From Pedobacter puniceum (GTDB lineage: Bacteria; Bacteroidota; Bacteroidia; Sphingobacteriales; Sphingobacteriaceae), in assembly GCF_009674685.1 (NCBI RefSeq), contig NZ_WKJI01000001.1, positions 1,364,001-1,428,000 on the forward strand: 64,000 bases of DNA, in the 5' to 3' direction. Made by a program: the position numbers and the translations under genes. Below, in pieces: positions 1-10,159 of this stretch (position 1 is the first letter of the stretch; each line of letters begins with the position of its first letter). The notes below the pieces were generated by a model. The model did not search any database and was not told the origin of the DNA. It saw only the letters and a list, made by a program, of their open reading frames with translations.

Positions 1-62
1 TAAAAAATCCGTATTACGGTAGTCAGATGCTTACCTGCGGTTCTGTAAAAAAAGAATTTTAA
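1..62 (+). CDS. C-terminal end of a DUF3347-like copper-associated protein (partial)
   Basis: Only the last 19 codons and the stop are inside the window. The frame reads KNPYYGSQMLTCGSVKKEF and ends at TAA 60-62. The NPYYG..ML.CG pattern resembles the C-terminus of DUF3347 domains, which sit alone or on CusB-like efflux adaptors in Bacteroidota copper clusters. The next gene starts 1 bp after this stop, so the two are almost certainly co-transcribed. The family call is from memory of the motif and rests on very few residues. Confidence 0.45.
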   Translation, partial: KNPYYGSQMLTCGSVKKEF

Positions 63-63
63 A

Positions 64-513
64 ATGAACAGAGTATTAAAGATAATATTAGCAATAGTGC
101 TGTTTATTTTTATTGCAATTCAATTTTATCAGCCTGCCCTTAATGTAGATAAAGGGCAGGTTTACACAACAGATTTTACCCAATTCTATAAAATGCCTGT
201 TCAAGTAAAAGCGATGTTTCAAACCTCTTGCTACGATTGCCATAGCAACAATACCAACTATGTTTGGTACGATTACATACAGCCCGCAAGAGCATTGGTA
301 GAGAGCCATATCAAAAACGCAAAAGAAGATTTGAATTTCAATGAATGGGGTACATACTCAAATAGGAAACAAGAAAGATTATTAAACTCAATCAAAGAAC
401 AAATAGAAACGAAGCAAATGCCCCTGTCCTCATATACACTGATGCACAAAGATGCAAAACTGAATGACGAGCAAATCAAAACATTAACCGACTGGCTAAA
501 AGAACAGGAATAA
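64..513 (+). CDS. Haem-binding domain protein (Haem_bd type, c-type CxxCH)
   Basis: The 149-aa protein has an N-terminal hydrophobic anchor (residues 5-22) and a single c-type haem motif, C56-Y-D-C59-H60, followed by an aromatic stretch (NYVWYDYIQPA) typical of the Haem_bd family. The rest is helical and charged. It is probably anchored in the inner membrane with the haem domain in the periplasm, and may pass electrons for copper or other redox chemistry; no substrate can be named. It starts 1 bp after the preceding stop and ends 22 bp before the multicopper oxidase, so the three genes look like one copper-resistance operon. The start is the first ATG and directly gives the signal anchor. Confidence 0.8.
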   Translation: MNRVLKIILAIVLFIFIAIQFYQPALNVDKGQVYTTDFTQFYKMPVQVKAMFQTSCYDCHSNNTNYVWYDYIQPARALVESHIKNAKEDLNFNEWGTYSNRKQERLLNSIKEQIETKQMPLSSYTLMHKDAKLNDEQIKTLTDWLKEQE

Positions 514-535
514 GTTTCATTAATAAAATATCAAA

Positions 536-2806
536 ATGAATATACCCATAAATAGTAAAAGGAGATTGTTGCAAGCGGTATTTATACTGCTGTGTTCGCA
601 ATCCGTTTTTGCACAAAAAGTAGTGAGATATGAGCTGTATGTAAAAGATACGCTTGTAAACTATGCAGGCAAAGAAAAAAGAGCTATTGCCGTAAATGGA
701 CAAATACCAATGCCTACACTTACTTTCACAGAAGGCGATACAGCCGAAATAGTAGTCCATAACCAATTAAAAGAAAGTACCTCGCTCCATTGGCACGGTG
801 TGTTCCTACCTAATAAAGAAGATGGTGTGCCGTGGCTGACACAAAAACCTATTAAGGCAGGTACAACTTATACCTATCGTTTTCCGATTATCCAACACGG
901 AACGCATTGGTATCATTCCCATTCAGGTTTGCAGGAGCAAATTGGAATGTATGGCAGTTTTGTAATGAAAAAACGTAATGACGATAAAACCTTTAGAAAA
1001 GGAATTGATGATTTGCCGACCGTACCCATCATTTTAAGCGAATGGACAAACCTAAATCCCGATAACATTAACCGCATGTTGCATAATGCCAATGATTGGG
1101 CTGCGATAAAAAAGAACGCTACACAGTCCTACGCGGAAGCAATCAGGGAGGGGCATTTCAAAACCAAATTGACCAACGAATGGAAACGGATGTTGGCAAT
1201 GGACGTAAGCGATGTGTATTATGACAAAATATTAATCAACGGAAATCATACTACCGATTTAAAAACAGTTGATGGCAAAACACTAAAAGCGGGAGATAAA
1301 GTAAGATTAAGAGTGTCAAACGGCGGAGCATCATCCTATTTTTGGTTACGATATGCAGGCGGTAAAATTACAGTAGTAGCCAATGATGGGAATGATGTAG
1401 AGCCAGTAGAAGTAGATAGATTAATCATTGCGGTTTCCGAAACTTATGATATAGTGGTAACAATTCCTGACGATGGAGTTGCCTACGAGTTTTTAGCCAC
1501 AACCGAAGACCGAACACAATCGGCAAGCTATTTTGTAGGCAATGGCGTCAAACAGTTAATATCGCCGCTCCCAAGATTGAAATATTTTGAGGGGATGAAG
1601 ATGATGAACGATATGATGAAGATGAACGGCGATTTGGATGATATGGGTATGAAAATGAGCCTGAACCAAATGGATATGAATGTGGTAATGTATCCCGAAA
1701 TTACTGGAGAGGCTAAACCTAAAGAAGACCATAGCGGGCACAATATGAATATGGATAATGACCCCAACCGTTACAATGCAAATGCTTTGGGAGAAATAAA
1801 AACACTGAATTATGCAATGTTACAATCTCCTTACAATACAGAACTTCCTAAGGATGCTCCGGTCAAAGAATTGAAGTTTACCCTTACGGGAAATATGAAC
1901 CGATATGTATGGAGTATGGATAATAAAATACTTTCTGAAACCGATAAAATACCCGTAAAAAAAGGAGAAATTTTACGAATTACCATATATAACAACTCAA
2001 TGATGCGCCACCCGATGCACCTGCACGGTTTCGATTTCAGGGTAATCAACGGTAAAGGCGAAAAATCACCACTCAAAAATGTTTTGGATATTATGCCGAT
2101 GGAAACAGATACTATTGAGTTTTTAGCTAATGAAGAAGGAGATTGGTTTTTCCACTGCCACATCCTTTATCATATGATGTCGGGGATGAATAGGGTATTT
2201 GCTGTTGACGATTATCAAAATCCATATTTGCCCAACAAAAAACAAGCCTACAATAAATTGCAGAGAGAAAGCAATATGCCGCACTTTATGGCACAGAATG
2301 ATTTTGCAACCAATGGAAACGATGGCGAAGCAATGTTTCAAAATGCAAGATGGAGTTTAGGTACAGAATGGCGTTTAGGCTACAATGATATGCACGGTTA
2401 CGAAGTGGAAACGCATTTGGGAAGATATATCGGTAAAATGCAATGGTTTATGCCGTTTATAGGCTTTGACTGGCGCTACCGAAGAATGGGAATAGACGAA
2501 CAAGAGAAGAACCTGTTCGGGCAAAAGAATGAAAAAGATACACGTAGAGCTTTAAGTTTAGGTTTTATGTACACTTTGCCAATGCTGGTTAATTTTCAGG
2601 CAGAAGTATATCACGATGGAATTGTACGATTGTCGTTGATGCGTGAGGATATTCCTATCTCAAAAAGATTAAGAGGTGGTTTTATGGTCAACACCGATAA
2701 GGAATTTATGGGAGAGCTTAGGTATATTATCAATAAAAATATAAATCTCCGTACCCATTATGATAGCGATATGGGTTTTGGAGCCGGGCTTGCGTTGACA
2801 TATTAA
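536..2806 (+). CDS. Multicopper oxidase fused to a CopB-like outer-membrane barrel domain
   Basis: This 756-aa protein has a Sec signal (residues 9-26, SVFA-Q) and the four copper motifs of multicopper oxidases: HWHG at 85-88, HWYHSHS at 124-130, HPMHLHG near 488-495 and HCHILYHM near 540. A Met/His-rich linker (about 350-420, with many MxxM and a DHSGHNMNM stretch) matches copper-binding segments of CopA/PcoA. The expected role is periplasmic oxidation of Cu(I). After the last copper motif about 170 extra residues follow (about 585-756), with alternating aromatic and charged strands (SLGTEWRLGYNDMHGYEVE, GAGLALTY end) that look like CopB/PcoB beta-barrel strands. It is the last gene of the copper operon and is followed by a hairpin. 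The oxidase call is firm; the barrel call is inferred from strand pattern. Confidence 0.88.
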   Translation: MNIPINSKRRLLQAVFILLCSQSVFAQKVVRYELYVKDTLVNYAGKEKRAIAVNGQIPMPTLTFTEGDTAEIVVHNQLKESTSLHWHGVFLPNKEDGVPWLTQKPIKAGTTYTYRFPIIQHGTHWYHSHSGLQEQIGMYGSFVMKKRNDDKTFRKGIDDLPTVPIILSEWTNLNPDNINRMLHNANDWAAIKKNATQSYAEAIREGHFKTKLTNEWKRMLAMDVSDVYYDKILINGNHTTDLKTVDGKTLKAGDKVRLRVSNGGASSYFWLRYAGGKITVVANDGNDVEPVEVDRLIIAVSETYDIVVTIPDDGVAYEFLATTEDRTQSASYFVGNGVKQLISPLPRLKYFEGMKMMNDMMKMNGDLDDMGMKMSLNQMDMNVVMYPEITGEAKPKEDHSGHNMNMDNDPNRYNANALGEIKTLNYAMLQSPYNTELPKDAPVKELKFTLTGNMNRYVWSMDNKILSETDKIPVKKGEILRITIYNNSMMRHPMHLHGFDFRVINGKGEKSPLKNVLDIMPMETDTIEFLANEEGDWFFHCHILYHMMSGMNRVFAVDDYQNPYLPNKKQAYNKLQRESNMPHFMAQNDFATNGNDGEAMFQNARWSLGTEWRLGYNDMHGYEVETHLGRYIGKMQWFMPFIGFDWRYRRMGIDEQEKNLFGQKNEKDTRRALSLGFMYTLPMLVNFQAEVYHDGIVRLSLMREDIPISKRLRGGFMVNTDKEFMGELRYIINKNINLRTHYDSDMGFGAGLALTY

Positions 2807-2822
2807 AGGGTATTAGCTGGAT

Positions 2823-2851
2823 GATGCCTAAATCTGACAGATTTAGGCATC
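2823..2851 (+). terminator. Hairpin terminator after the copper operon
   Basis: A perfect 12-bp stem, GATGCCTAAATC and its complement, closes a 5-base loop 17 bp after the multicopper oxidase stop. The downstream tract (TCTATTAG) is only weakly T-rich, so termination may be partial. It separates the copper operon from the RteC-like gene. Confidence 0.7.
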
Positions 2852-2883
2852 TCTATTAGTAAACCAAATTTTAAGACTTCAAA

Positions 2884-3702
2884 ATGAACAAATTTTATAC
2901 AGAAACACTTTATAAGCTGGAAACAGAAATCGACGAATTAGAAATTGAAGCTGATTGCCCAATCCAAAGGATAGAAACCGTTATACATATAATTGTTGAA
3001 TACTTATCAGAATTAAAAAGGTACGTTCTGAAACGAGGCTTTAAAAACACAGAAGAAGAAATCCAATTTTTCAAACATCAGAAGCCTGCCATTGTTTCAA
3101 AACTAATTTATTACAATGCTATTTATAAAATAGAAAGCAAAAAGCCAAATGAAAAAAAATCTGCAAGAAAATACTTCAATACCGAATTGAAGAAACTCAA
3201 AAGATTTTTTGACAATAATCTTGAATTTTATAAATATTACCGCACCAACAATACCTTTATTGATGACCAACTATTTGTGCGGGGAAAGTATGACATTAAG
3301 CTAAATTTAGATACCATTTATTTTGAAACGGACCATTCCTTTTCTACCATTGCCGATTACAAAGTAGCTAAGATACTGGCGAACGATTTAATTCAAGTCT
3401 ATCTCGAAGACCAGCTAAATAATAAACAATATAAAAAAGTAAATAATAAATCTCTTTTGAGCTGGACAGCAAGCAAAACAGCGTTAACCGAATTGATTTA
3501 TGCACTCCATTCGCAGGGCGCATTTGGCAACACAGATATAATATCCATCACTAAAACATTTGAAAGTACATTTAATATTAATTTAGGCGATTTCTATCAT
3601 ACATTTATGGAACTTAAAGCAAGAAAAATAAACCGTACCAAATTTCTTGACAGCCTAAAAGAAAGCCTGCTTAAAAAAATGGACGAAGAGGACGAAATGT
3701 AA
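2884..3702 (+). CDS. rteC: RteC-family regulatory protein (first copy)
   Basis: The 272-aa sequence is a full-length RteC-type protein. The N-terminal half is helical and charged. The C-terminal half holds the conserved blocks RGKYDIKLNLDTIYFETDHS, DYKVAKILANDLIQVYL, W.ASKTALTELIYALHSQG and NRTKFLDSLKESLLKKMDE. In CTnDOT, RteC is a DNA-binding activator of the excision operon. This copy lies between the copper operon and the methyltransferase-helicase gene, to which it is convergent with only 9 bp between stops. It is clearly diverged from the second copy at 24528-25373. Whether it still controls excision or serves another promoter cannot be told. No signal or membrane segment is visible. Confidence 0.85.
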   Translation: MNKFYTETLYKLETEIDELEIEADCPIQRIETVIHIIVEYLSELKRYVLKRGFKNTEEEIQFFKHQKPAIVSKLIYYNAIYKIESKKPNEKKSARKYFNTELKKLKRFFDNNLEFYKYYRTNNTFIDDQLFVRGKYDIKLNLDTIYFETDHSFSTIADYKVAKILANDLIQVYLEDQLNNKQYKKVNNKSLLSWTASKTALTELIYALHSQGAFGNTDIISITKTFESTFNINLGDFYHTFMELKARKINRTKFLDSLKESLLKKMDEEDEM

Positions 3703-3711
3703 TAAGCATTC

Positions 3712-6700
3712 TTATAAGACCCCACGAGGCAAATGAATACCTTTTGTCCGTACAATATTCTCCGAATTGTTTGCCGTTTGCTTTTGTTTCTCGACCTGCT
3801 CCGCTGGTTCTTCTTTCGTTTCCGGAGTAATAGACAACTGTATCTTCCGTTCAACGGCAGCCAGTTCCGTTTTGAGTTCACTCAATCGGTTTTCTTTAGA
3901 CCACGAACCGTTTACCACTTCCTGAAGAACAGGTAAATCTTTTTGTATTTCCGCTATTTTCTTTTTTTCCTGTTCGATATAGCCGGGCAATTTCTCCAGT
4001 GCATTAAGGAAGTTCGTAGCAGCCAGCTTTTCATCTTTGGCGATGATACCGTTGTTATAGGTGTATTTGATATTGCCCTCGCCCTGCACCAAAAAACGGT
4101 TAACCCGTATATCCACGCCCTCTTTTTCGGACATTTCGGTTTTTACCAAGAGCTGAAACCCGTAAAGGCTTCCTATTTCTTCATAATCTCCGCCTGTACG
4201 GGCTTTGTCCGAAAGGTGGTTGAGCTTTGCACCGATTAGTTTTATATCCACATTGGGCGGTAACCCGTCCAACCGTACAGGATTTGCGATTGTGCCATCC
4301 GAATGTTTTTGTATGCGTTGCTGTAAGTTTTCCCAGTCAAGGCTCATTCGGTTCAAGCGTGATTGCGTACTATCCAGCAATTCCGTAAAATCTTCCAGCT
4401 TATATTTGGCACTGAATTTAGAACGGTTGAACGCCTGTTTTTCACTTTCCAATCCGGCAATCTGTTTTTCTAATTTGGCTTTATCCAAAAGGTCAGTATT
4501 TCCCGAAAGGATAGCCACATATTCCGAAAAGTTCATTCCCGATTTTTCGTCCATACTGCCCTCGTCAATGGTACGTTTGCCGAGGTTATTGTTTTTCAAT
4601 TGGTCTATAAAAAGTTGTTTGTTGTACAACAGGTTGAACTTGTAGCTATCTAATGATTTTTCTACGGCATAGATAATCACATCTACTTTGTTCTCTGCAA
4701 AGAACTTGGCAATTTCATTGCCTTTACGAACAGCTCTGCCATCCCTTTGAGCAAGGTCACTTGGTCGCCACGGTGTGTCCAGGTGATGAACCGCAACAGC
4801 TCTTTTCTGTGCATTGACACCTGTACCCAACATACTTGTAGAACCGAACAGCACACGGATTTTGCCCTCGTTCATTCCTTTGATAAGTTCCTTGCGTTGC
4901 TTATCATTTTTAGCCTCCTGTATAAACCGTACTTCGTGTGCAGGGATGCCGTGGTCTTCCACGAGCTTGCGTTTGATTTCGGAGTACACATTCCATTCGC
5001 CCGACTTGTAGGTTCCCAAATCGGAGAAAACGAACTGTGTTCCTTTCTGTGCGTTGTATTGGTTGTAATATTTGGCAATGTTTGCCGCACAATGCGAAGC
5101 CTTATTATCGGGGTGGTCATCATACGCACCGCTTACCATACGCATATCGAGCGACATCTTACGGGCGTAGTCCGTAGCGATGAGCATTTTTGCTTTTTCT
5201 TCGCTTTGACTTAGCGGAGGTCTGCCCAACAGTTCTGCATTTCCTGTTTTAGCAAACTCCATTAGCTTTTTAATAAAATCTTCCTGGTCGGGAGTAGGCG
5301 GTATATTATACAACACCTCGTTCTTGTTAGGGCGGTCAATGCCAATATCTTTTGCCGTTCGGTAATCCGTGATTTCCGAGTAGAATTGGGCAAGCTCCGG
5401 TACTTTGATAAAGTAGCGGAAACGTTCTTTTGCCACGATATTATTAGCAACCGAAAACTCGTAATCGGTCGTTTTTCTTGCATAAATAGCTGCCCAGGCA
5501 TCAAAAGAGTGAATACCTTGTTTTTCCAATGCTCTTGGTCGCAAGTATTTGAACAATAGGTATAATTCGGTAAGCGAATTACTGATAGTTGTTCCCGAAA
5601 GGAAAGTTGCTCCCATATCCGCATTAATGCGTTCCTGAATGGTACGGATAGCAAAAAGTAGGTTCAATGCCTTTTGGCTGCCGTCCACATTGCCTAATCC
5701 GGCAACCCTTGTATGCCGTGTATTGAACATCAGGTTTTTGAATTGGTGGCTTTCGTCCACAAACAAATGGTCAATGCCCATCATCTTAAAATCCACTACA
5801 TCATCTTTGCGGTTTTCAATATCGTGTTGCAGGGTTTTGAGCTTCACTTCGAGGTTCTCTTTCCGCTTAATTACTCCGGCAAGCATTCCCCTTGTAACTT
5901 CCTTGCCTTGCGATTGCAGGGCATCGAGGTTACGCTCTACGCTGTCCAATTCGATTTCGAGTATTTCCTTTTGAATTTCGGGCGACTGCGGTATCATACC
6001 AAATTGGTCGTGTGTGAGGATTACACAATCCCAATCGTTGTTTTTAATATCCCCGAAAATTCGCAAGCGTTTTTGGGGCGTAAAATCTTCTTTGCCCGGA
6101 AACAGGATTTTAGCGTGTGGATAGGCAGTGCGGTAGGCTTCGGCAATTTCGTGAACATTGCTTTTCAGCCCGATAATCATCGGTTTGTGTGCCAATCCCA
6201 AACGTTTCATTTCCTGTGCTGCGGTACACATCACAAGGGTTTTTCCTGCACCTACTTCGTGGTCACAAATTGCCCCGTTGTTCAGCTTTATCATCCAAAC
6301 GGTGTCCTTTTGGCTTGAATACAGGTCTTCAATGCCCAATGCCTTACGGTCTAATCCCGGAAAGTCCTGATGCGTTCCGTCATAATTTGGTCGGACAAAG
6401 CAGTTAAACGTATCGTTGTATTGGTCGGTCAGCCTGTTTTTAAACTCATCGTTTTGAGCGTGGAGCCATTCGGTAAAGGCGGTACGGATTTCGTCAATCT
6501 TGGTGTTCGCCATTTGTATGGCTTCCATATCCCGTACTTTGGCCTCTTGGTCGCCAACCTTAATTTTCTTGGTAATATCAGGCGTGGTATTGACAAGGGC
6601 GTGTTTGAGCAGGGCAATCCCGTCAAACGTTCTACTTTCAGCTTTGACAGCGTATTTTTCCCATATATGCAAATTCTTACGGTCGCACTTTACTGAAAAG

Positions 6701-9123
6701 TCATCGGAGCTTTCAGAGTAATGAACCAGTACGTCCGTATCAAAAAGATGTGAAGCAAAACGGGCATAAATGCCTGTGGGTATCCAGCGTTCTCCCAAAT
6801 TAAAATCGAGTTCCTCAAATTCGATACGCCTTGGTCGGGCTTCTTCTATGACTGTAAGGCTTGCTTTGGCTTCGGCATCATCGGGATTGCGTTCGAGATA
6901 CGCTTTGACCTCTTGGGCTTTCTCTACTACATTCCCTGCAATCCAGCGTTCGGATATTTCATATTCCTTTTGCAGAGGATTGTAGTAAATACGACCGTGC
7001 AATGCTTCTTTCAAAGCATCGTCCGTCATACCGCTGATTTCGGACATATACTCCAAATCCACGCTTCCGTATTTGTTCAGCGAAGCCGCTAACGCTTCTT
7101 CGGGATTGTCCGTTGCTATTGTTAAGGTGGAGAAACTTACAGGACGGCTGAATATATCCGCCTTGTGGGTTACGCCACCAACGACACGCTCCAAATAAGG
7201 GATTTCCTTGCCGGAGCTATCCGTTTTGATGAGCTTGATATTATCTGCACTGTTGAGATTGCCGTACTTTTTGACAAACGCATCATAAAGGCGGTTAAGG
7301 TTTTCCCGTTCTTCCTTGTGTTCGGTCTGAAACTTTGCCTCTTTATTGTAAAGCTCTTGGTAAACATCACGTACAGCAATGTACGCTTCGGCTCTTGCTT
7401 TCTGTAAGGTCGGTAAAGCTAAAGGGTGGAAAACTGCCGTACCGTCTGATGTATCTACATCTTGCAGATGACCGACCCAACCATTATCCACAACAAGACA
7501 ATCGTTACGGTGGTACGATTGCAGTTCGCCACTATAAGGAGCAGGTTCGGGAATAGTATTGGGAACGGCTGGTTGAGCAGCTTGGCCATTCCCGTTTATT
7601 CCCGAAAACAGGTCGCCGATGGCTTCTTGTTTTTTACCGTTGGTTGATGTGCTTCCGTTGGTAGTTCTATTGGTAATCGGAGGCGTATAAGGTTGCTGCA
7701 TCGCACTGAACAAGTCGGTCTGGCGATTTATTGCACCTCTTCTTTTGTTGGTGCTTTGCCTTTTAACTTGTGTCGTTCTTTTGGGTGGAGCAGCAACCAT
7801 TACAGGCTCGTCCACATTTTCAAACAAGTCGAAAATGCTTAGTTGCTTTAATTCCTGCGGACTTTCCCGATTGATTATAGGAACAGATAAAGGTTGTATT
7901 TCCGGCTGAATGGTTACAGGTTCGATAACGGGAGGTGTTATTGGAGTTTGTGTAACAAGTTCATCGTTCCTTTCGCCTTTGTACAAACCTAAATTCAGGT
8001 GCTTTCCAAAATCTTCGGAAAGCATTTGTTTTAAATCTTTGGCAATTCCCTCTACGCCTCCTTTATGCGTATAGATTAGTGCAGGTTGTCCGTAAGGGTC
8101 AGTATCTAATTTCTGGTCGGTATAAACAATTCTTGTGCTGTCCAGAAATAGCGTATTACCAGGCGTATTGTATTCCGTTTGCTTGCTTTGGCAAAACAGT
8201 TCTTCTACTTCGGTCAGGTTTTGTTTTGCCGTATTCTTTTGCAGGATAATCAAATCACTACCGACTTCGGTACCGGCATATTCTGTAAACAGGTTGTTGG
8301 GTAAGCGGACAACTGAAACCAGATTATTATCCTGCATCAACGCCCTGCGTATCGGCTCGTTCTTCGGGCTGTTTAAAATGCCCTGTGAAGTAATGTAAGC
8401 CAATAAACCGCCCTCACGGAGCATATCAGCACCTTTCAGAAAGAAGTAATTGTGTATGCTTCGGGCAGCCTGTACTTTTGCCGTGTCTTTGCTTCGGGAA
8501 TAGGAAAGGTCAAAAACGGAAGTATCTCCAAACGGTATGTTGCTGGCGATTACATCATAGCTGTTTTGTTCCTTTTCGGGAATTTCCTCAAAGCCACTTA
8601 CACGGATATTGCTTTCGGGATAAAGCTGCTTTAAAATCTTGCCTGTGAGCAAATCCTTTTCATAGGCGGTAACACTGGCTTTTTGATTTTCTGAAAAGGA
8701 TTGTACGAATGAGCCGATACCTGCGGAGGGTTCGAGAAATTTATCAATGTTCAGACCGCTATCACGCAAGGTTGCGGAAATAGTATCTATGACCTGTGGC
8801 GGTGTATAAAAAGCCGTCAGTACAGAGCTTTTCATACTGTCCACATACCTGCGGTATTGCTTTTCGTCTTCGGAATTTTCTTTGAGTAGCTGATGTAGTT
8901 CCTGCGTAATCGGGAAAAGGTCGTGTTCCGTTTTTCTCCAATTATTGATGTCTATTTCATTTGCTATGGGGTTCAGAACGAATTTAAGACCGCCAAAGCC
9001 GCTGTATTGCATCATTAGCAGTCTTTCGCCTACGGTGGCTTGTCGTTTCTCCTTTTCTAGTTTAAAAGCAATTCGTAGGGCATCAATATTCTGTTGGAGA
9101 TGTTGCTTCTTACTGAAGCCCAT
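3712..9123 (-). CDS. Giant N6-adenine methyltransferase and SF2 helicase fusion of conjugative elements
   Basis: At 1803 aa this is the largest protein of the element. The N-terminal third is a class I methyltransferase: motif [10 protein letters not shown] at 131-139 and motif IV NIPF at 195-198 (a variant of the usual NPPF/Y). A low-complexity Pro/Thr/Asn linker (about 395-530) follows. The second half is an SF2/SNF2-like helicase with Walker A EVGAGKT near 955-962, DESH near 1122 and motif [10 protein letters not shown] near 1459, then a charged coiled-coil tail. Such proteins are regular backbone genes of Bacteroidota conjugative elements; their function is not established. The layout resembles the DarB antirestriction protein of phage P1, which suggests protection of incoming DNA. 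It overlaps the upstream DUF1896 gene by 14 bp. Confidence 0.88.
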   Translation of the reverse strand: MGFSKKQHLQQNIDALRIAFKLEKEKRQATVGERLLMMQYSGFGGLKFVLNPIANEIDINNWRKTEHDLFPITQELHQLLKENSEDEKQYRRYVDSMKSSVLTAFYTPPQVIDTISATLRDSGLNIDKFLEPSAGIGSFVQSFSENQKASVTAYEKDLLTGKILKQLYPESNIRVSGFEEIPEKEQNSYDVIASNIPFGDTSVFDLSYSRSKDTAKVQAARSIHNYFFLKGADMLREGGLLAYITSQGILNSPKNEPIRRALMQDNNLVSVVRLPNNLFTEYAGTEVGSDLIILQKNTAKQNLTEVEELFCQSKQTEYNTPGNTLFLDSTRIVYTDQKLDTDPYGQPALIYTHKGGVEGIAKDLKQMLSEDFGKHLNLGLYKGERNDELVTQTPITPPVIEPVTIQPEIQPLSVPIINRESPQELKQLSIFDLFENVDEPVMVAAPPKRTTQVKRQSTNKRRGAINRQTDLFSAMQQPYTPPITNRTTNGSTSTNGKKQEAIGDLFSGINGNGQAAQPAVPNTIPEPAPYSGELQSYHRNDCLVVDNGWVGHLQDVDTSDGTAVFHPLALPTLQKARAEAYIAVRDVYQELYNKEAKFQTEHKEERENLNRLYDAFVKKYGNLNSADNIKLIKTDSSGKEIPYLERVVGGVTHKADIFSRPVSFSTLTIATDNPEEALAASLNKYGSVDLEYMSEISGMTDDALKEALHGRIYYNPLQKEYEISERWIAGNVVEKAQEVKAYLERNPDDAEAKASLTVIEEARPRRIEFEELDFNLGERWIPTGIYARFASHLFDTDVLVHYSESSDDFSVKCDRKNLHIWEKYAVKAESRTFDGIALLKHALVNTTPDITKKIKVGDQEAKVRDMEAIQMANTKIDEIRTAFTEWLHAQNDEFKNRLTDQYNDTFNCFVRPNYDGTHQDFPGLDRKALGIEDLYSSQKDTVWMIKLNNGAICDHEVGAGKTLVMCTAAQEMKRLGLAHKPMIIGLKSNVHEIAEAYRTAYPHAKILFPGKEDFTPQKRLRIFGDIKNNDWDCVILTHDQFGMIPQSPEIQKEILEIELDSVERNLDALQSQGKEVTRGMLAGVIKRKENLEVKLKTLQHDIENRKDDVVDFKMMGIDHLFVDESHQFKNLMFNTRHTRVAGLGNVDGSQKALNLLFAIRTIQERINADMGATFLSGTTISNSLTELYLLFKYLRPRALEKQGIHSFDAWAAIYARKTTDYEFSVANNIVAKERFRYFIKVPELAQFYSEITDYRTAKDIGIDRPNKNEVLYNIPPTPDQEDFIKKLMEFAKTGNAELLGRPPLSQSEEKAKMLIATDYARKMSLDMRMVSGAYDDHPDNKASHCAANIAKYYNQYNAQKGTQFVFSDLGTYKSGEWNVYSEIKRKLVEDHGIPAHEVRFIQEAKNDKQRKELIKGMNEGKIRVLFGSTSMLGTGVNAQKRAVAVHHLDTPWRPSDLAQRDGRAVRKGNEIAKFFAENKVDVIIYAVEKSLDSYKFNLLYNKQLFIDQLKNNNLGKRTIDEGSMDEKSGMNFSEYVAILSGNTDLLDKAKLEKQIAGLESEKQAFNRSKFSAKYKLEDFTELLDSTQSRLNRMSLDWENLQQRIQKHSDGTIANPVRLDGLPPNVDIKLIGAKLNHLSDKARTGGDYEEIGSLYGFQLLVKTEMSEKEGVDIRVNRFLVQGEGNIKYTYNNGIIAKDEKLAATNFLNALEKLPGYIEQEKKKIAEIQKDLPVLQEVVNGSWSKENRLSELKTELAAVERKIQLSITPETKEEPAEQVEKQKQTANNSENIVRTKGIHLPRGVL

Positions 9124-9547
9124 TTTCGGCTATCCATATGGCGATGGTTCCCGTTATTTCGCTATAGAGCAGGTCGTACTCTGTTTTATAAGCGAAATCA
9201 TCCGTTAGTTTGTAGCCGGAGAAAATAGGCTCACAAACAGTGAACATTTTTAGGGCAAACGGTCGCAGTTCCTCGTCCGCCATTATGGTATCGAACTCAT
9301 TGCAGACTACCTGAAATACTGTATCGAATTTGGAGAAGTGCAAGCCCTCAAAAAGAATGTAATTGGCTATATCGTTGCATTGCTCAACTGCATTTCCCGA
9401 ACTAAAAGCACCCTCGTAGGCATCGGCAGCCCACGATGAACGTTGCTCAATAAATTTTTGGTCGTTTGCTTTTTCGGGAAAGCTGGCGTTTAATAATTCT
9501 TGCAGCCGTAACCTGAAGTACGATAGGTCTTTTTGTTGTGTAGCCAT
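9110..9547 (-). CDS. DUF1896 family protein
   Basis: This 145-aa acidic soluble protein matches the DUF1896 family: the opening [20 protein letters not shown], a central [32 protein letters not shown] and an aromatic C-terminus are characteristic. It has no signal peptide. The family always travels with the large methyltransferase-helicase in Bacteroidota elements, and here the 3' end overlaps that gene by 14 bp, pointing to translational coupling and a shared role. No biochemical function is known. The start is the first ATG downstream of an AT-rich promoter region. Confidence 0.82.
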   Translation of the reverse strand: MATQQKDLSYFRLRLQELLNASFPEKANDQKFIEQRSSWAADAYEGAFSSGNAVEQCNDIANYILFEGLHFSKFDTVFQVVCNEFDTIMADEELRPFALKMFTVCEPIFSGYKLTDDFAYKTEYDLLYSEITGTIAIWIAENGLQ

Positions 9548-9561
9548 ACTATAATTTTGTT

Positions 9562-9651
9562 TATAATTTTACTTGAAGCTTAAAATTATAACAGTAGATA
9601 AGAGCCTTTAAAAACGTGGCAGGCTTTGGCTTTGAGAGGTAGGATTTGGCT
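9562..9651 (-). promoter_or_regulatory. Promoter region of the DUF1896/methyltransferase-helicase operon
   Basis: Read toward the gene, two TTGGCT elements lie at 9646-9651 and 9626-9631, exactly 20 bp apart. Closer to the gene an inverted repeat TATAATTTT/AAAATTATA spans about 9562-9590 and contains a -7-like TAATTTTA (consensus TAnnTTTG, one mismatch). The TTGGC elements recur upstream of the excision operons at 23.5 and 24.3 kb. Seen in sequence; regulatory meaning is inferred. Confidence 0.45.
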
Positions 9652-9726
9652 TAAACATAATAGACGAAGCAACCGAATACAGATTGGTTTTGACTAAATT
9701 TGACGATAAACAATACGGTGAAGAAT

Positions 9727-9996
9727 ATGGCTAAAAAGGATTTTGAGAATAAGAAACCAAACAACATTGCAGAATATATAAACCTGGCAAATGAAATATC
9801 TGACTACCAGAGCAGATTGAAAGCAATAGGCTTCCTTTCAAAGCATAGGTGCTTTGAAAGGAAAAAGGAATTGTATCGTTTGATGAAAACGGATAGAATA
9901 TTTGAAGTTAAGGAGGAAGCCTTTAGAGCATTGCAAAATTTTGGCGAAGATGTTAAATTGACCAAAAAAAGAAAGGAAAGCCAGTTAAAACTATAA
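9727..9996 (+). CDS. Small HEAT-repeat-like protein, probably frameshifted at its 3' end
   Basis: The 89-aa frame (MAKKDFENKKPNN...) has paired helices with the pattern SRLKAIGFLSKHR..ERKKELYRLMKTD..FEVKEEAFRALQNFGE, as in HEAT-type repeats. The ATG at 9727 is preferred over the upstream TTG at 9700 because GGTGAAGA lies just before it. The frame ends soon after an A7 run at 9964-9970. The -1 frame continues without a stop through KPVKTINDKLSILHNSFNGD and on to TGA at 10087-10089. This second stretch reads like real protein, so the gene is probably a longer one broken by a homopolymer indel. It stands alone between the divergent DUF1896 gene and the metal cassette. Function unknown. Confidence 0.55.
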   Translation: MAKKDFENKKPNNIAEYINLANEISDYQSRLKAIGFLSKHRCFERKKELYRLMKTDRIFEVKEEAFRALQNFGEDVKLTKKRKESQLKL

Positions 9997-10144
9997 ATGA
10001 CAAACTTTCGATTTTGCACAATTCGTTTAATGGCGACCCTTATACATTAACAGATTTAAAAATAAAATTTAAAGATTTATATCCCTGATAGATGCAATTA
10101 AAATAATCTGAAACTTTGCAATCCGATTGCACAAATTATTTTTC

Positions 10145-10152
10145 TATATTTG
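10145..10152 (+). promoter_or_regulatory. Bacteroidota -7 promoter element of the metal cassette
   Basis: TATATTTG matches the TAnnTTTG -7 consensus exactly. The ATG of the next gene lies only 8 bases after it, so transcription would start at or within a few bases of the start codon, giving a nearly leaderless mRNA. No well-spaced -33 TTTG is visible; TTG at 10127 is 15 bases upstream. Confidence 0.5.
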
Positions 10153-10159
10153 TATTCTA

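Noticed and set aside
4747-6318. Plus-strand open frames of 150-200 codons opposite the methyltransferase-helicase gene
   Set aside because: They lie antisense to a gene with clear motifs and have no domain, start context or composition of their own.
9964-9972. Programmed -1 frameshift at the A7 run in the HEAT-like gene
   Set aside because: In the zero frame the run is AAA AAA AGA, which does not match the X XXY YYZ slippery form with good re-pairing; an indel is simpler.
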